Source of the DNA: Notolepis coatsorum
Taxonomy: Eukaryota > Chordata > Actinopteri > Aulopiformes > Paralepididae
DNA length: 64,000 bases
NCBI GenBank assembly: GCA_963971535.1
Contig: OZ020601.1
Location: forward strand, 23,555,335 to 23,619,334
Reading direction: 5' to 3'
The first letter of the stretch is position 1. Every line of letters starts with the position of its first letter. The translations under genes were made by a program, and so were the position numbers. The notes beneath the pieces are model-generated. The model saw only the letters and a program-made list of their open reading frames with translations. It ran no database searches and was not told the DNA's origin. Shown piece by piece: positions 32,198 through 42,329 of the stretch.

Positions 32198-32713
32198 CTC
32201 GTGATATTTCTTAATAATACTGTGTCATTTAAAAGTAAACAGAAATTAGTTTTGAAGATACAGCTAATAGTATCTGTAGCTAAAGAGCAGAGCTGGCGAG
32301 GGAACACAAGTGGACAGAAATTTAAAATCTTCAACCTGAAGACCAGCTGATTCTTAAAACTTGGAACGAGCTTCCTGTGACATACCACACAATGCAGCGT
32401 GAGTATTGCCGTATTGACCATGTTTGGCTCTAAATATGCATGTTGGCAGTCATTCTCGCATATGAGGAACATTAAGACCAACCTACGCTCACGTTTAACT
32501 GATGGAAGCCTCAACGCCTGCATGAAGCTCAACCTCACCACGTATGAACCAGATTACAAGGCCATCAGCAAAACCATGCAGCACCAGAAGTCGCATTAAA
32601 AGTAAGACATATTTAATTTATTATATGTTAAAAATACTATATGGCTCTCAATGAAATATATTTAGAAATATTTGGCTTTTATGGCTCTCCCAGTCAAAAA
32701 GGTTCCTGACCCC
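32085..32713. mobile_element. Nested hAT element
   Basis: Ends GGGTCGGGAACC and GGTTCCTGACCCC, with TGCATCAG duplicated at 32077-32084 and 32714-32721. The inner ends carry TATGGCTC repeats. A short frame near 32410-32600 (CWQSFSHMRNIKTNLRSRLT) resembles the C-terminal dimerisation part of a hAT transposase (DGSLNACMKLNLT follows), so it is a remnant of the coding copy. Confidence 0.85.
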
Positions 32714-33308
32714 TGCATCAGAGAATGGCTTCTTGTGTTTAGCCAACACCCATGCCACTGAGTGAGGACTTGGTTGCTTTTTCTCGTTGTGACATAGCTT
32801 TAACAATAATTCTGCTTGCAGCTTGATATGATTATTTCATTCCATTTATTTTTGTGGTTCTTAGCACTGAATTTTGAGGAAAGGCTGCATCAAAAGAACT
32901 GTGTTTTGTTTCGTAGTGGCGTTTCAAATTGCCACTCTTCACAAGAGCTACCGTTTCTTGGCATATTAGGCACATTGGTTTGGTGCTGGGAGGATGCATG
33001 CATATTTTTGAGTCCATTCAGCATGAGCATGCCATATTTTTCTACTAACTGCCTGCTGGTGAAACTAGGCTACTAGCTAAATTTATCTCACGGAGATACT
33101 GTAAAACTGGGAACGAGGTTACTAGCCACAGTACCTGCAGATTAGACTACCAGTAGATGCGCTGTCAACTCTCGCTCTGACTCGGACCCGCTGAAAGAGA
33201 CGACACTCATTCCGTGAAAACCCGCCCTACTCTGCTTTGATTCGCAGACTGTGGGTGGGGGGAGAAACGCTGACGGGACGCTGAATGTGATTGGACCAGA
33301 GTAGCCAG

Positions 33309-33570
33309 GGGGCGACAGTGGCTCGGGAGGTAGAGCAGTCGTCTGGCAATCCGGAGGTTCCCGGTTTGATTCCCACTCCTCCCGGGCAGCGTGTCTATGT
33401 GTCCTTGAGCAAGACACTTAACCCCTAATTGCTCCCGATGAGCAGGTTGGCACCTTGTATGGTTGCCTCTGCCGTCGGTGTGTGAATGTGTGAGTGAATG
33501 GGTAAAATGTGAGTAACAAATTGTAAAGCGCTTTGGATAAAAGCGCTATATAAAAAAGCAGGCATTTATT
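33309..33570 (+). mobile_element. tRNA-derived SINE, complete
   Basis: It opens GGGCGACAGTGGCTCGGGAG (A box), has B box CGGTTTGATTCCC, then GTGTCCTTGAGCAAGACACT, GCTCCCGATGAGCAGGTTGG and the tail TAAAGCGCTTTGGATAAAAG and GCGCTATATAA. TAGCCAG is repeated at 33302-33308 and 33571-33577. This head and tail are typical of common teleost SINEs. Confidence 0.9.
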
Positions 33571-33908
33571 TAGCCAGACAGACACAGACAGGCAGAGCAC
33601 TGCTTGCAGAGGAGACGGCAGAGAATTTCGAGAATGCCTGCCATACGCACTGGATATATTTTCCTTCCACTTGGTATCACTCCGGAATCACGTTTCAACC
33701 AAGTCACTAACGTAACGTTGCTGCCATGAGCCTGCGCTATGGTAGCCTACAAGTGATTAAATAAATAAAACTTCCAACTCGCGCAACGACTCTGCAAAAG
33801 GTTGCGCGCGGGCCACACTAACACTAAACTTTGATGCCAAGTAGGGGGCCGCAAAATATCATCCAGCGGGCCGCAATTGGCCCGCGGGCCGCGAGTTTGA
33901 GACCCCTG

Positions 33909-34867
33909 AATCTAGAGTGACATAAAAGTCGCTTGAAATTATGACTGTTCAGACTGAGGTCACATTGCAAAAAATCAGACCTGTATCTCATTTAGGACCA
34001 AATCGGAATTAAAAAGATCAGATTCCATGTGATTTTTGCGGTTCACACTGTTGTGAATAAATCAGATCCGAGTCGCATGTGAGCAAAGAAATCCGATTTG
34101 GGCCACTTTCATCTGCAGTGTGAACGAGGCGCCCCAGTGGGGGACAAACATCAGTTAATTGCAGTGGACACCGGGTTCATGTTACGTGACGGTATTAGAA
34201 ACCCTGGATGTCCCCGGTGAGGCGATCTGGAAAAACACAGTTGCAGCAGTCAACACTCATTCCTGCTGTCAACCCACAGTTACATCAGAAGGAAGAAGCG
34301 TCACTTAAGTGCTGTAAATTATAGCAGTGGAGTTAGAAGTGCTCGGTGTCATCGACCACACTCACACATTGCATAACAGAAGCATCACTTGTGTGATGAA
34401 CACTTGGGGGACTGTAGATTACTGAGGACAGACTTATAATAAGCTCTCATGGACAATAGTTTCCTTCTCATCTCTCCTTAAACCTCTAAACTCCTCTGAA
34501 CCCCGGACTGGGGTCAGTAACGTAACTAGTGTAGTGTAGCCTGGCTTTACTCAACGTCTACATAACAGTTTTGAACAAAAGACATGAGATTCTGATGTTT
34601 GTGATAATATCAAATATGCCTTGCTAGGGGAATGTGGATTTTAAGGGACTTATAACATCCTAAATTTGAATGTAATGTAATGACGTTTACGTAGGGAGAT
34701 GGTGTCTCAGGTATTGTTGCAGCCTTGCTGTGGTTCAAATTAAACTTTAGAAATGGCTAATAAAGATTATGTGAATGGCGGCCATTGGGATACAGATGTA
34801 AGGGCTTTTCTCGACTTTGAATCTGCAGGGAAACTTAAAAATTAAGTGAAAATTAAGTTGAGGGGTA
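33909..34867. other. Intron; MITE right part, otherwise unassigned
   Basis: 34000-34140 carries GACCAAATCGGAATTAAAAA, CAGATTCCATGTGATTTTTG and GCAGTGTGAACGAGGC, which looks like a MITE end (see 31480). From 34141 to 34867 I see no exon, repeat array or element border. Confidence 0.4.
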
Positions 34868-34994
34868 TTTTGGCACGGTGGTGCAGTGGTTAACTGCTGC
34901 CTCACAGCAAAAAGGTCCTCGGTTCAACCCAGACAGGAGGAGCCTTTCTGTGTAGAGTTTGCATGCTCCTCCTGTGTTTGCGTGGGTTTCCTCC
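34868..34994 (+). mobile_element. tRNA-derived SINE, part 1 (split)
   Basis: GGCACGGTGGTGCAGTGGTT, B box GGTTCAACCCAG, GCCTTTCTGTGTAGAGTTTG and GCGTGGGTTTCCTCC are the familiar fish SINE blocks. It is interrupted by the element at 34995; the rest resumes at 35325. Confidence 0.88.
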
Positions 34995-35316
34995 TAGGCT
35001 GGTAAAGCTATGCCTCCTAAAGTGTGAAAACGGAAGTACAGGAAGGCCTACAGGCTTTCCGGTTTCGACAAAACAATTATAGAAACGTGTGAAGTGCACA
35101 ATATTTCCTCGTTTAAGCCACTGCAACGGCTTTGCCTGAAGAATTTACTACATGACCGGGACGTTCTAGCTTGTTTGCAGACAGGATTCGGGAAAAGTTT
35201 GGTCCGTTCGGAGGCAGCTTCCAGGGGAAGTACATACACCGGAAATTCACACTTTCGGCCGTAGTGCTTTACCAGTCTTTATCTCACAGAGGAGATAAAA
35301 CTGGGAACGAGGTTAG
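34995..35316. mobile_element. Short hAT-like insertion with a helicase-like fragment
   Basis: The 8-bp duplication TTTCCTCC (34987-34994, 35317-35324) proves insertion into the SINE. The ends (TAGGCTGGTAAAGC and, complemented, CTAACCTCGTTCCCAG) are only weakly inverted. On the + strand a stretch around 35105-35205 reads LQRLCLKNLLHDRDVLACL then QTGFGKSLV. This resembles the Q-motif and Walker A (TGFGKS) of RecQ-type helicases. A second copy of its right end (ACTGGGAACGAGGTTAC) lies at 33105-33122. Confidence 0.6.
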
Positions 35317-35324
35317 TTTCCTCC

Positions 35325-35450
35325 GGGTGCTCTGTTTTCCTCCCACACCATAAGAGACATCATGCATGCTGAGTACATACTCTTGTTATTGCCGTTGATC
35401 AAGGTACTGGCATTGCAACTGGAGTTGGTCCCCGGGTGCCTGTCTGTGGT
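35325..35450 (+). mobile_element. tRNA-derived SINE, part 2
   Basis: It continues GGGTGCTCTGTTTTCCTCCC ACA, with CATCATGCATGCTGAG, to ACTGGCATTGCAACTGGAGT TGGTCCCCGGGTGCC, as in the copy at 23212-23402. Confidence 0.85.
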
Positions 35451-35721
35451 TGCCTACATAGTACTGCTCCTAGTATGGATGAGGCAAATGCAGAGGAATC
35501 ATTTCCAGACTAAAATTAATAAAGTTTTACTTAACTTTAATTAAAGGGTCTAGGAGCCAAATTCTTCAGAATATGGTGGAAATCTGTATTGCCTTCTAGT
35601 AACTTCTGTGTGCTTTGTGTTTATTAACTGGGTGTATTATTATGTTATAATGAAATCCACTATGGAGCTTTACCTGGTCTACTCCCTTTTTACCATGTTT
35701 CCCCTTTACCTCCTATATGAT

Positions 35722-36998
35722 GGAGGTAGTCATAGCTCAGGTAGTCAGAGCTCAGGTAGTCAGAGCTCAGGTAGTCAGAGCTCAGGTAGATCTCAGGTAG
35801 TCAGAGCTCATGTAGTCAGAGCTCAGGTAGTCAGAGCTCAGGTAGTCAGAGCTCAGGTAGATCTCAGGTAGTCAGAGCTCAGGGAGGTTTCAGGTAGTTA
35901 GAGCTCAGGTAGTCAGAGCTCAGGTAGTCAGAGCTCAGGTAGGTCTCAGGTAGTCAGAGCTCAGGTAGATCTCAGGTAGTCAGCTCAGGGAGGTTTCAGG
36001 TAGTCAGAGCTCAGGTAGTCAGAGCTCAGGTAGATCTCAGGTAGTCAGAGCTCAGGTAGGTCTCAGGTAGTCAGAGCTCAGGTACATCTCAGGTAGTCAG
36101 AGCTCAGGTAGGCATCAGGTAGATCTCAGGTAGTCAGAGCTCAGGTAGGCATCAGGTAGATCTCAGGTAGTCAGAGCTCAGGTAGATCTCAGGTAGGCAT
36201 CAGGTAGGCCTCAGGTAGTCAGAGCTCAGGTAGTCAGAGCTCAGGTAGTCAGAGCTCAGGTAGATCTCAGGTAGTCAGAGCTCAGGTAGTTAGAGCTCAG
36301 GTACATCTCAGGTAGTCAGAGCTCAGGTAGATCTCAGGTAGGCATCAGGTAGGCCTCAGGTAGTCAGAGCTCAGGTAGTCAGAGCTCAGGTAGTCAGAGC
36401 TCAGGTAGGTCTCAGGTAGTCAGAGCTCAGGTAGTCAGAGGTCTCAGGTAGTCAGAGCTCAGGTACATCTCAGGTAGTCAGAGCTCAGGTAGGCATCAGG
36501 TAGATCTCAGGTAGTCAGAGCTCAGGTAGGCATCAGGTATATCTCAGGTAGTCAGAGCTCAGGTAGATCTCAGGTAGGCATCAGGTAGGCCTCAGGTAGT
36601 CAGAGCTCAGGTAGTCAGAGCTCAGGTAGATCTCAGGTAGTCAGAGCTCAGGTAGGCAGAGCTCAGGTAGATCTCAGGTAGTCAGAGCTCAGGTAGTCAG
36701 AGCTCAGGTAGATCTCAGGTAGTCAGAGCTCAGGTAGATCTCAGGTAGTCAGAGCTCAGGTAGATCTCAGGTAGTCAGAGCTCAGGTAGTCAGAGCGCAG
36801 GTAGATCTCAGGTAGTCAGAGATCAGGTAGTCAGAGCTCAGGTAGTCAGAGCGCAGGTAGATCTCAGGTAGTCAGAGCTCAGGTAGGCCTCAGGTAGTCA
36901 GAGCTCAGGTAGTCAGAGCTCAGGTAGATCTCAGGTAGTCAGAGCTCAGGTAGTCAGAGCTCAGGTAGTCAGAGCTCAGGTAGGCCTCAGGTAGAGCG
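35722..36998. repeat. 1.3-kb minisatellite of 15-bp and 11-bp modules
   Basis: The main module is CAGGTAGTCAGAGCT (15 bp). It alternates with 11-bp modules CAGGTAGATCT, CAGGTAGGCAT and CAGGTAGGCCT in a higher-order pattern. There are roughly 90 modules. Nearly every module starts CAG|GTAG, which resembles a splice donor. Confidence 0.95.
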
Positions 36999-37105
36999 CT
37001 AACAGTTTTTGGCCGCACTTGATTGTCAGTTTATCAGCTTTATTTACAAAGTGAAATGACATACTTTGCTTTCAAATAAATATTTTAATTTGTATATATA
37101 AATAT

Positions 37106-38684
37106 TAGTGGTGGGACTCGATTAAAAATGTTAATCGAATTAATTCGATACTTTATAGTTGATTAATCGAAATTAATCACATTTTAATCGCATATCAATA
37201 TTTGATGTGAAAAGCAAAATTGTTCAATTCAAATGAATTTTGGTATATGAGTGAATCAATTAATATACATTATACATACGTTTAAGCAGCAAAATACTGT
37301 ATTAGCTACTACACAGACCAACAGATCAATGCAATTTTTAACAAAGTGCAGCAATTTTAGGAATAATATATATAGAGCAAAGGATCTTTTGTAAACTCAA
37401 GCACTTTCGAGGTAAAAGTAAAACGCCGTACTTTCAAGTACATTCCAGAACAGTTGACTATTAAAAAAATAAATAAAAACTCTTGATTGATCTCAATTTC
37501 TCTTTTTTTTATTATTATTTTTTGAACAAACCAGACTAAGAAAAAAAGTTATTTGCGATTTATTATACTTTATACTTATTGCACATGCACGAGTCTGGTC
37601 TCCTTTGAAAGGTAACATTTCTTACACAATAAAGAAAAATCATCATGCAATTAAATGCATACATTTTCTTTTACTTTTAATTCTTTCTGTAGTTAATTAA
37701 TCGCAATTAACACTTTAACTGCCAGAAGACGAGTTTAGGCGTCCTTCCCCGCCATGCTCAAGTTGCCGAAGACGCCGTAACTCGTCTTTGATATCAATAT
37801 TTCAAAAATCTGTGATCGGATTCATATTTCCATCCGCTGGCCTGAGACCCACCAAAAAGCCCCACTGAACCCTCTAGCGGTTCAAGAGCGCCATCTGGTG
37901 GCCGATCGGCGCAATCGCCAAACAGGAAGTTACTTGGACGATGTGCTGTTTACCCATATTACTTCCGGGCACTCTGTATATGTCCCGGCACTCTAGCTCG
38001 TCACAATACATAGCGATCCGTTGCCAATAACTCGATAAACAACATGATTTGGACATATACCATTATACAACCTGGAAATGGACCGGGTATTCCAACATCC
38101 CATAATAGGAAAATGTATACTCCACGCTCATCGCCCAACGGCGCGAGGAAGATACGGTAAGATTCAGCGTAATTTTTCAATGTCTTCTATACTAACTGAT
38201 CTGATGAACATTTGACCCACATTAGATGAATGGTATAACGCTGCCCACGGAATTATAAACGCCCCCTCGCCCATCCGGTCAACATCAGATGATGTATAGT
38301 AACTTCCAGAAGTCCGTCCAGTTGGATTTTTTTATATCGCGCCGATTGCTATCAAACTGTATTTGATCATCAATATAATGCATTTGGGGCTATAAATCAC
38401 GTTCTGGAGAAAGCTGCAGAAAGAGATGAAAACATACTTATACTTTAGATCATATTTTAGTATGAATATGTGAATGAAAAAGTTTAACATTCATACACCC
38501 TGAACAATACATATAGGACATTGAATGGGCCCTAATAATGGCATTTTAGCAATAGAATTTAAAAAGTTATAGCCCTGCAAAGAAGGGGAACTTATCCATA
38601 GACAAATAGAGCTGGCAACCTATGGTATATCATGAATTTTGCCTTAGGCAATCAAAGTGTTAATGCGATAAAGTCCCAGCCCTA
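37106..38684. mobile_element. hAT MITE interrupted by a TTAA element
   Basis: Ends TAGTGGTGGGACTCGATTAA and, complemented, TAGGGCTGGGACTTTATCGC. The 8-bp duplication ATAAATAT lies at 37098-37105 and 38685-38692. The sub-terminal ATTAATCGCAATTAA motifs are typical of a widespread fish hAT MITE. The piggyBac-like element at 37711-38659 sits in it. Confidence 0.9.
37711..38659. mobile_element. piggyBac-like TTAA element (family B)
   Basis: TTAA flanks lie at 37707-37710 and 38660-38663. Ends CACTTTAACTGCC and GGCAATCAAAGTG are inverted. Excision restores the hAT MITE. It has 949 bp, no coding capacity, and is closely related to 30264-31208. Confidence 0.9.
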
Positions 38685-38837
38685 ATAAATATGTCTGATC
38701 TCTATACGTCGGATCAAACTATCTAAATTTGAAGCGTGTCTAACTGCATACATCATACCTGGACCCCCGAGGCAACTTCAGTCCATAGGATTGGCTATAC
38801 CACTGGTTTAAATGTTCTCTCCTGCCCTCTCTTCCAG

Positions 38838-39015
38838 GTGTTCTGCTGGCGTTCCTCGGGCAGCTCAGTGAGGCAGTGCAGGTGGGCCTACGGGCGCCAG
38901 GTGTTCATGTCGGACATCGCTCTCAGCAGGAGCGACATGATGTTTGTAACGCAGGACGGGGAGGGCTTCAGCGGAGTGTGGGCTGGAGAACTCAAGAAGT
39001 ACGGAGAGAAGAAAG
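38838..39015 (+). CDS. ibtk: ibtk exon: linker before the first BTB
   Basis: 178 nt (59 codons + 1). Acceptor CTCTTCCAG, donor AAAG|GTGAGG. It encodes VFCWRSSGSSVRQCRWAYGR and QVFMSDIALSRSDMMFVTQD and GEGFSGVWAGE, a strongly conserved IBTK block, and a lysine-rich end. Confidence 0.95.
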
Positions 39016-39062
39016 GTGAGGAGCGCCACGGAGGCCTCGCACGGCTGTGTGGTTCTCTTTCT

Positions 39063-39210
39063 GATTGATTGATTGAAAAGTTTATTAACAGATTGCAGAA
39101 TGGGTACAGTACAGTACAGCTCAATACATACAATTGTTAAGGGGATGCAGACCAGAGAAAGACTTTCGTCTTGTTTACATCAGGGTCCCCCATTTTCAAT
39201 TCATCATATG
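39063..39210 (-). mobile_element. Short LINE-tail repeat (-)
   Basis: It opens with the tail GATTGATTGATTGAAAAGTT, then AACAGATTGCAGAATGGGTA and ends with CCCCCATTTTCAATTCATCA. Same family as 4450 and 57429. Confidence 0.85.
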
Positions 39211-39265
39211 ACACACACGACATACAGATAGACAGTACTGCTACATCTATACATTCTATACATTC

Positions 39266-39535
39266 TTCCAACATGGCTGCCTGTAACCATTGGTAACCAC
39301 TTTAGAAAGATGGCTAATTTCTGTGCAGTGGTAGAGAAGGTAAAACGAAGCATGATATTACTGTTCCACTGTGACGTGTTTACAAGATCCAGTTATAAGA
39401 CACCAATTTGTGAAATCTTTGTTGATATATTTCTCATATATCAACACAAAGCAACCGTTGTTTTGCGCATAGCAACCGTTGTTTCTTCCAACATGGAGTA
39501 TAAATAGGCATTCTGAACATTCTGTGAAAAGGCCT
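39266..39535. repeat. ~270-bp dispersed repeat, copy 1
   Basis: It shares CCAACATGGCTGCCTGTAAC CATT, TTACTGTTCCACTGT, ATATATCAACACAAAGCAAC and CTGAACATTC with 40840-41480, on the other side of the next exon. The element type is unknown. Confidence 0.7.
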
Positions 39536-40060
39536 CTGTTATGTTACAGTAGGTGTACTTCTTTGTCAATGTGACGGCAAGCACTTAGAGGTACAATCTG
39601 TGTTTGCGTTTTGGCGCCCTCTGTTGAAACTCTCACTCCACTACTGGCCTTTTGTTTATTTGAGAATTTCTTGGATATTCTTATTTTTTTTTTTATACAA
39701 GGAATGACATCAGACTGCTCAGATCACATGGCTATATACACCTCACTATGACTGGTCTCAGATCAACACTCCTACTTTGAGATTCTTGGCCTTGTTTCTT
39801 TTGTTTGTTTGTTGTGGTGGCTTAAGATAGTTCCACAAAGCTTATTTCCCATATGCAAGTGAAACTCTTAAAGGACATATATATATGACAGAAACGTTGA
39901 TGTTCTAATACATTCCAGATTGTAGCTTTTCAAGGTGCCATGTAGTGAAATTATACTAATTTGTTCATGTTGAGAATAATTTCAAATGATTGCAGTCATA
40001 TATGTATGCGTCACCTTTTATTTCATTGTAACTTAACTTGCTTGCTGTCTCTCACTTCAG
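39536..40060 (+). other. ibtk intron, nothing recognised
   Basis: T-rich runs and no clear element. The pyrimidine tract CTTGCTGTCTCTCACTTCAG ends it. Confidence 0.5.
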
Positions 40061-40214
40061 AGGGCAGCGTGGAGGTCTGCGGCCACTCAGACGCTGTAGT
40101 GACGTACGAACGCATTCGCCTGGAAAAGCTGCCCTACGTGCACAGAGCCGTCAGCATCACAGTGGACTCCAAGGGACGCAACTTTGGAGTGCTTCAGTCA
40201 GACCCCAAAACAAG
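40061..40214 (+). CDS. ibtk: ibtk exon: linker before the first BTB, second part
   Basis: 154 nt (2 + 50 codons + 2). Acceptor TCTCACTTCAG, donor AAG|GTAGAT. It encodes VTYERIRLEKLPYVHRAVSI and FGVLQSDPKT, the conserved YERIRLEKL...QSDPKT signature of IBTK. The donor is copied eight more times downstream; read-through gives an immediate TAG stop. Confidence 0.95.
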
Positions 40215-40458
40215 GTAGATACTACTATTGTATTTATAGAAACAAGGTAGATACTACTCTTTATACAATCAAGGTACTGTAGATACTACCATTTATACAA
40301 TCAAGGTACTGTAGATACTACTATTTATACAATCAAGGTAGATACTACTATTTATACAAACAAGGTAGATACTACTATTTATACAATCAAGGTAGATACT
40401 ACTATTTATACGAACATGGTAGATACTACTATTTATACAAACAAGGTAGATACTACTA
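40215..40458. repeat. ~27-32-bp tandem array that copies the exon donor
   Basis: Units have the form ACAAG|GTAGATACTACTATTTAT with AATC or AAAC joins and some GTACTGTAGATACTAC variants. Donor-like GTs lie at 40247, 40274, 40306, 40338, 40365, 40392, 40419 and 40446. The first unit overlaps the exon end, so the array was built from the exon-intron border. Confidence 0.95.
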
Positions 40459-40574
40459 TGTCTGTAGTAGAAATACAGGAAGAAGTGCTACTTGGATCTA
40501 AACCACTGTATAATTAGACAGATGAAACGGGTGCTCTTTGGTTGGCGGGTTCAGTAGACGCTGTTAAAACACTG

Positions 40575-40790
40575 GAGGTATTCCTTTGTCTGTGAAGTAA
40601 AAACCATGTAGATCTATGAAAGCATGGACCCCCCTCCCAAACAGACAAGACACTCCGTCTGAAGGTACGACATTTAAAAAGCTTTTATTGTAGTGGCTAC
40701 ACAGTTGAAAATCAGTAACCATCGACCGAGCATGGTCTTCATCAGGGTCAGAGGTACTGTAGATCCTCATTTGAGAAACATAGAAACTCT
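40575..40790. other. Unassigned intron repeat-like block
   Basis: CCCTCCCAAACAGACAAGAC, TTAAAAAGCTTTTATTGTAG and GACCGAGCATGGTCTTCATC AGGGTC look like a transposon-derived sequence, but I cannot define borders. CATGGT/ACCATG motifs may pair. Confidence 0.3.
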
Positions 40791-40839
40791 TGTGGAGAAA
40801 TGGAGGCCTTTCGTGGAATGTTTGTGTAGTTTTCTCCCT

Positions 40840-41480
40840 TCCAACATGGCTGCCTGTAACCATTAGTAATATCTGTGCAGCGGTAGAGCATTGGAAAGGC
40901 ATGATCTCACTGTTCCACTGTTTACAAAATCCAGTAATAAAATATCAGATTATAATTTTTATATACCGTAATTCCTCTAATAGTAACCCCGGCTTGTATT
41001 TGTTTCAACTGTAGCGGGTACCAGGCTTGTATTAGGAGGAGGCCTGTATAAGAGGGAGGCCTATATTTCAAATTTTCAAACTGATCATAATGAATAAATC
41101 AACATTATGTGTCAGTTTGAACCCAGTAAAATGTACTGGGTTCATTTATTGAAACCAAGTACTGTATGAAATAGTAAACAGTGCAATTACAGGTGGTCAC
41201 TGGTCATTTCAACGTTTTCAAAGTGAAATCAAGTAACTAGCTCAGTATGCAGCTCAGTATATTAGTAACCCGGCTTGTATTAGGAGGCCGGCTTATAATT
41301 GCTTAGCTCAAGAGCGCACCCGACCATTAATAGAGACCCGGCTTGTATTTGAGACCCGGTTACTATTAGAGGAATTACGGTATATCTCTTATATCAACAC
41401 ATAGCAACCATTGTTTTGCACATAGCACCCGTTGTTTCATCCAACATGGAGGACAAATGGGTATTCTAAACATTCCGAGA
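40840..41480. repeat. ~270-bp dispersed repeat, copy 2, interrupted
   Basis: This is the same repeat as 39266-39535. It is split by the palindromic MITE at 40966-41380, after which CACATAGCAACCATTGTTTT and GAACATTC-like sequence resume. Confidence 0.7.
40966..41380. mobile_element. Palindromic MITE with a TA target
   Basis: Ends CCGTAATTCCTCTAATAGTA and, complemented, CCGTAATTCCTCTAATAGTA are identical and flanked by TATA/TATAT. Inner GGCTTGTATT motifs repeat in both orientations. A 2-bp TA duplication and this structure suit an ISL2EU- or Tc1-like MITE; superfamily uncertain. Confidence 0.75.
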
Positions 41481-41580
41481 AAGGCCACAGTTGAAAAATA
41501 GAAATACCCCATTGTTGAAACACACATGTGTGAGTGTTGTGGCCGTTCCAGCTTAACTACCCTACATTTACATAGTCTTG

Positions 41581-41912
41581 TTTGTAAATGCCATGCTAGT
41601 TTTGTTGTAAGTACCATGCTAGTTTTGTTGTAAATGCCATCCTAGTTGTGTTGTAAGTACCATCCTAGTTTTGTTGTAAGTACCATGATAGTTTTGCTGT
41701 AAATACCATGATAGTTTTGCTGTAAGTACCATGATAGTTTTGCTGTAAATACCATGATAGTTTTGCTGTAAATACCATGATAGTTTTGCTGTAAATACCA
41801 TGATAGTTTTGCTGTAAGTACCATGATAGTTTTGCTTTAAATGCCATGCTAGTTTTGTTGTAAGTACCATGCTAGTTTTTTTGTAAGTACCATGATAGTT
41901 CTGTTGTAAGGA
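41581..41912. repeat. 23-bp minisatellite before the BTB1 exon
   Basis: About 14 copies of GTAAATACCATGATAGTTTT GCT and close variants; every other unit has GTAAGTACC, which looks like a donor core. The array ends 32 bp before the exon at 41945. Minus-strand frames through it are artefacts. Confidence 0.95.
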
Positions 41913-41944
41913 AGACCTCCCTTTCTTGTGTTTGTGTCCTGCAG

Positions 41945-42329
41945 CTTGTACGAGATCCCCAGCGTCTCGCCCTCCTCCTTCCCCCAACACTTCCGGAGTC
42001 TTCTGGAAGAGGCGGACGAGACGGACAGCATCCATGACGTGACGCTGCAGGCCGGAGACCGCACCTTCCCCGCCCACAAGTACATCCTGTCCACCAGGTC
42101 TGAGTTCTTCAGGAAGCAGCTGATGGAGGAGCACGGCGGAGGGGAGGAGGAGCTGGACGGGGAGGTGCGGAGGAGCGAGGACGCGGTGGGATGCGACCTC
42201 CTGGTTTTGGAGAAGGTCACTGCGGAGATGCTGGAGTACGCCCTGCACTTCATGTACACTGACACCTGTGAGCTGCTGGTACACGGGGCCCGGCCCAGAG
42301 TCTCTGGGACCACGCAGGGTCAGAACCAG
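41945..42329 (+). CDS. ibtk: ibtk exon: first BTB domain
   Basis: 385 nt (1 + 128 codons), the largest exon here. Acceptor TGTGTCCTGCAG, donor CAG|GTGAAA. It encodes LYEIPSVSPSSFPQHF, then HDVTLQAGDRTFPAHKYIL, the BTB start pattern (DVTL...FPAHKxIL), STRSEFFRKQLM and MLEYALHFMYTDTCELL, the BTB end. In IBTK the BTB domains bind CUL3. An acidic, glycine-rich insert (EEHGGGEEELDGEVRRSE) is inside the domain, where human IBTK also has a long insert. Confidence 0.97.

Larger units (their letters stand above)
31659..33908. mobile_element. hAT element, 2.2 kb, with nested elements
   Basis: Ends CAGGGGTCTCAAACTCAATT and GCGAGTTTGAGACCCCTG are inverted and are followed inward by GGGGGCCGC and GGGCCGCAATTGGCCCGCGG. 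The flanks share AATCTAGAG (31650-31658, 33909-33917). It contains a second hAT (32085-32713) and a SINE (33309-33570). No transposase frame remains. Confidence 0.9.

Noticed and set aside
33320..33400. Functional tRNA gene
   Set aside because: A and B boxes are present, but they continue into a SINE body and tail with flanking TAGCCAG duplication; likewise at 2920, 13525, 23212, 26765, 34868 and 60293.
38888..39133. Minus-strand frame over exon 38838-39015
   Set aside because: Shadow of the ibtk exon with a LINE-tail repeat.
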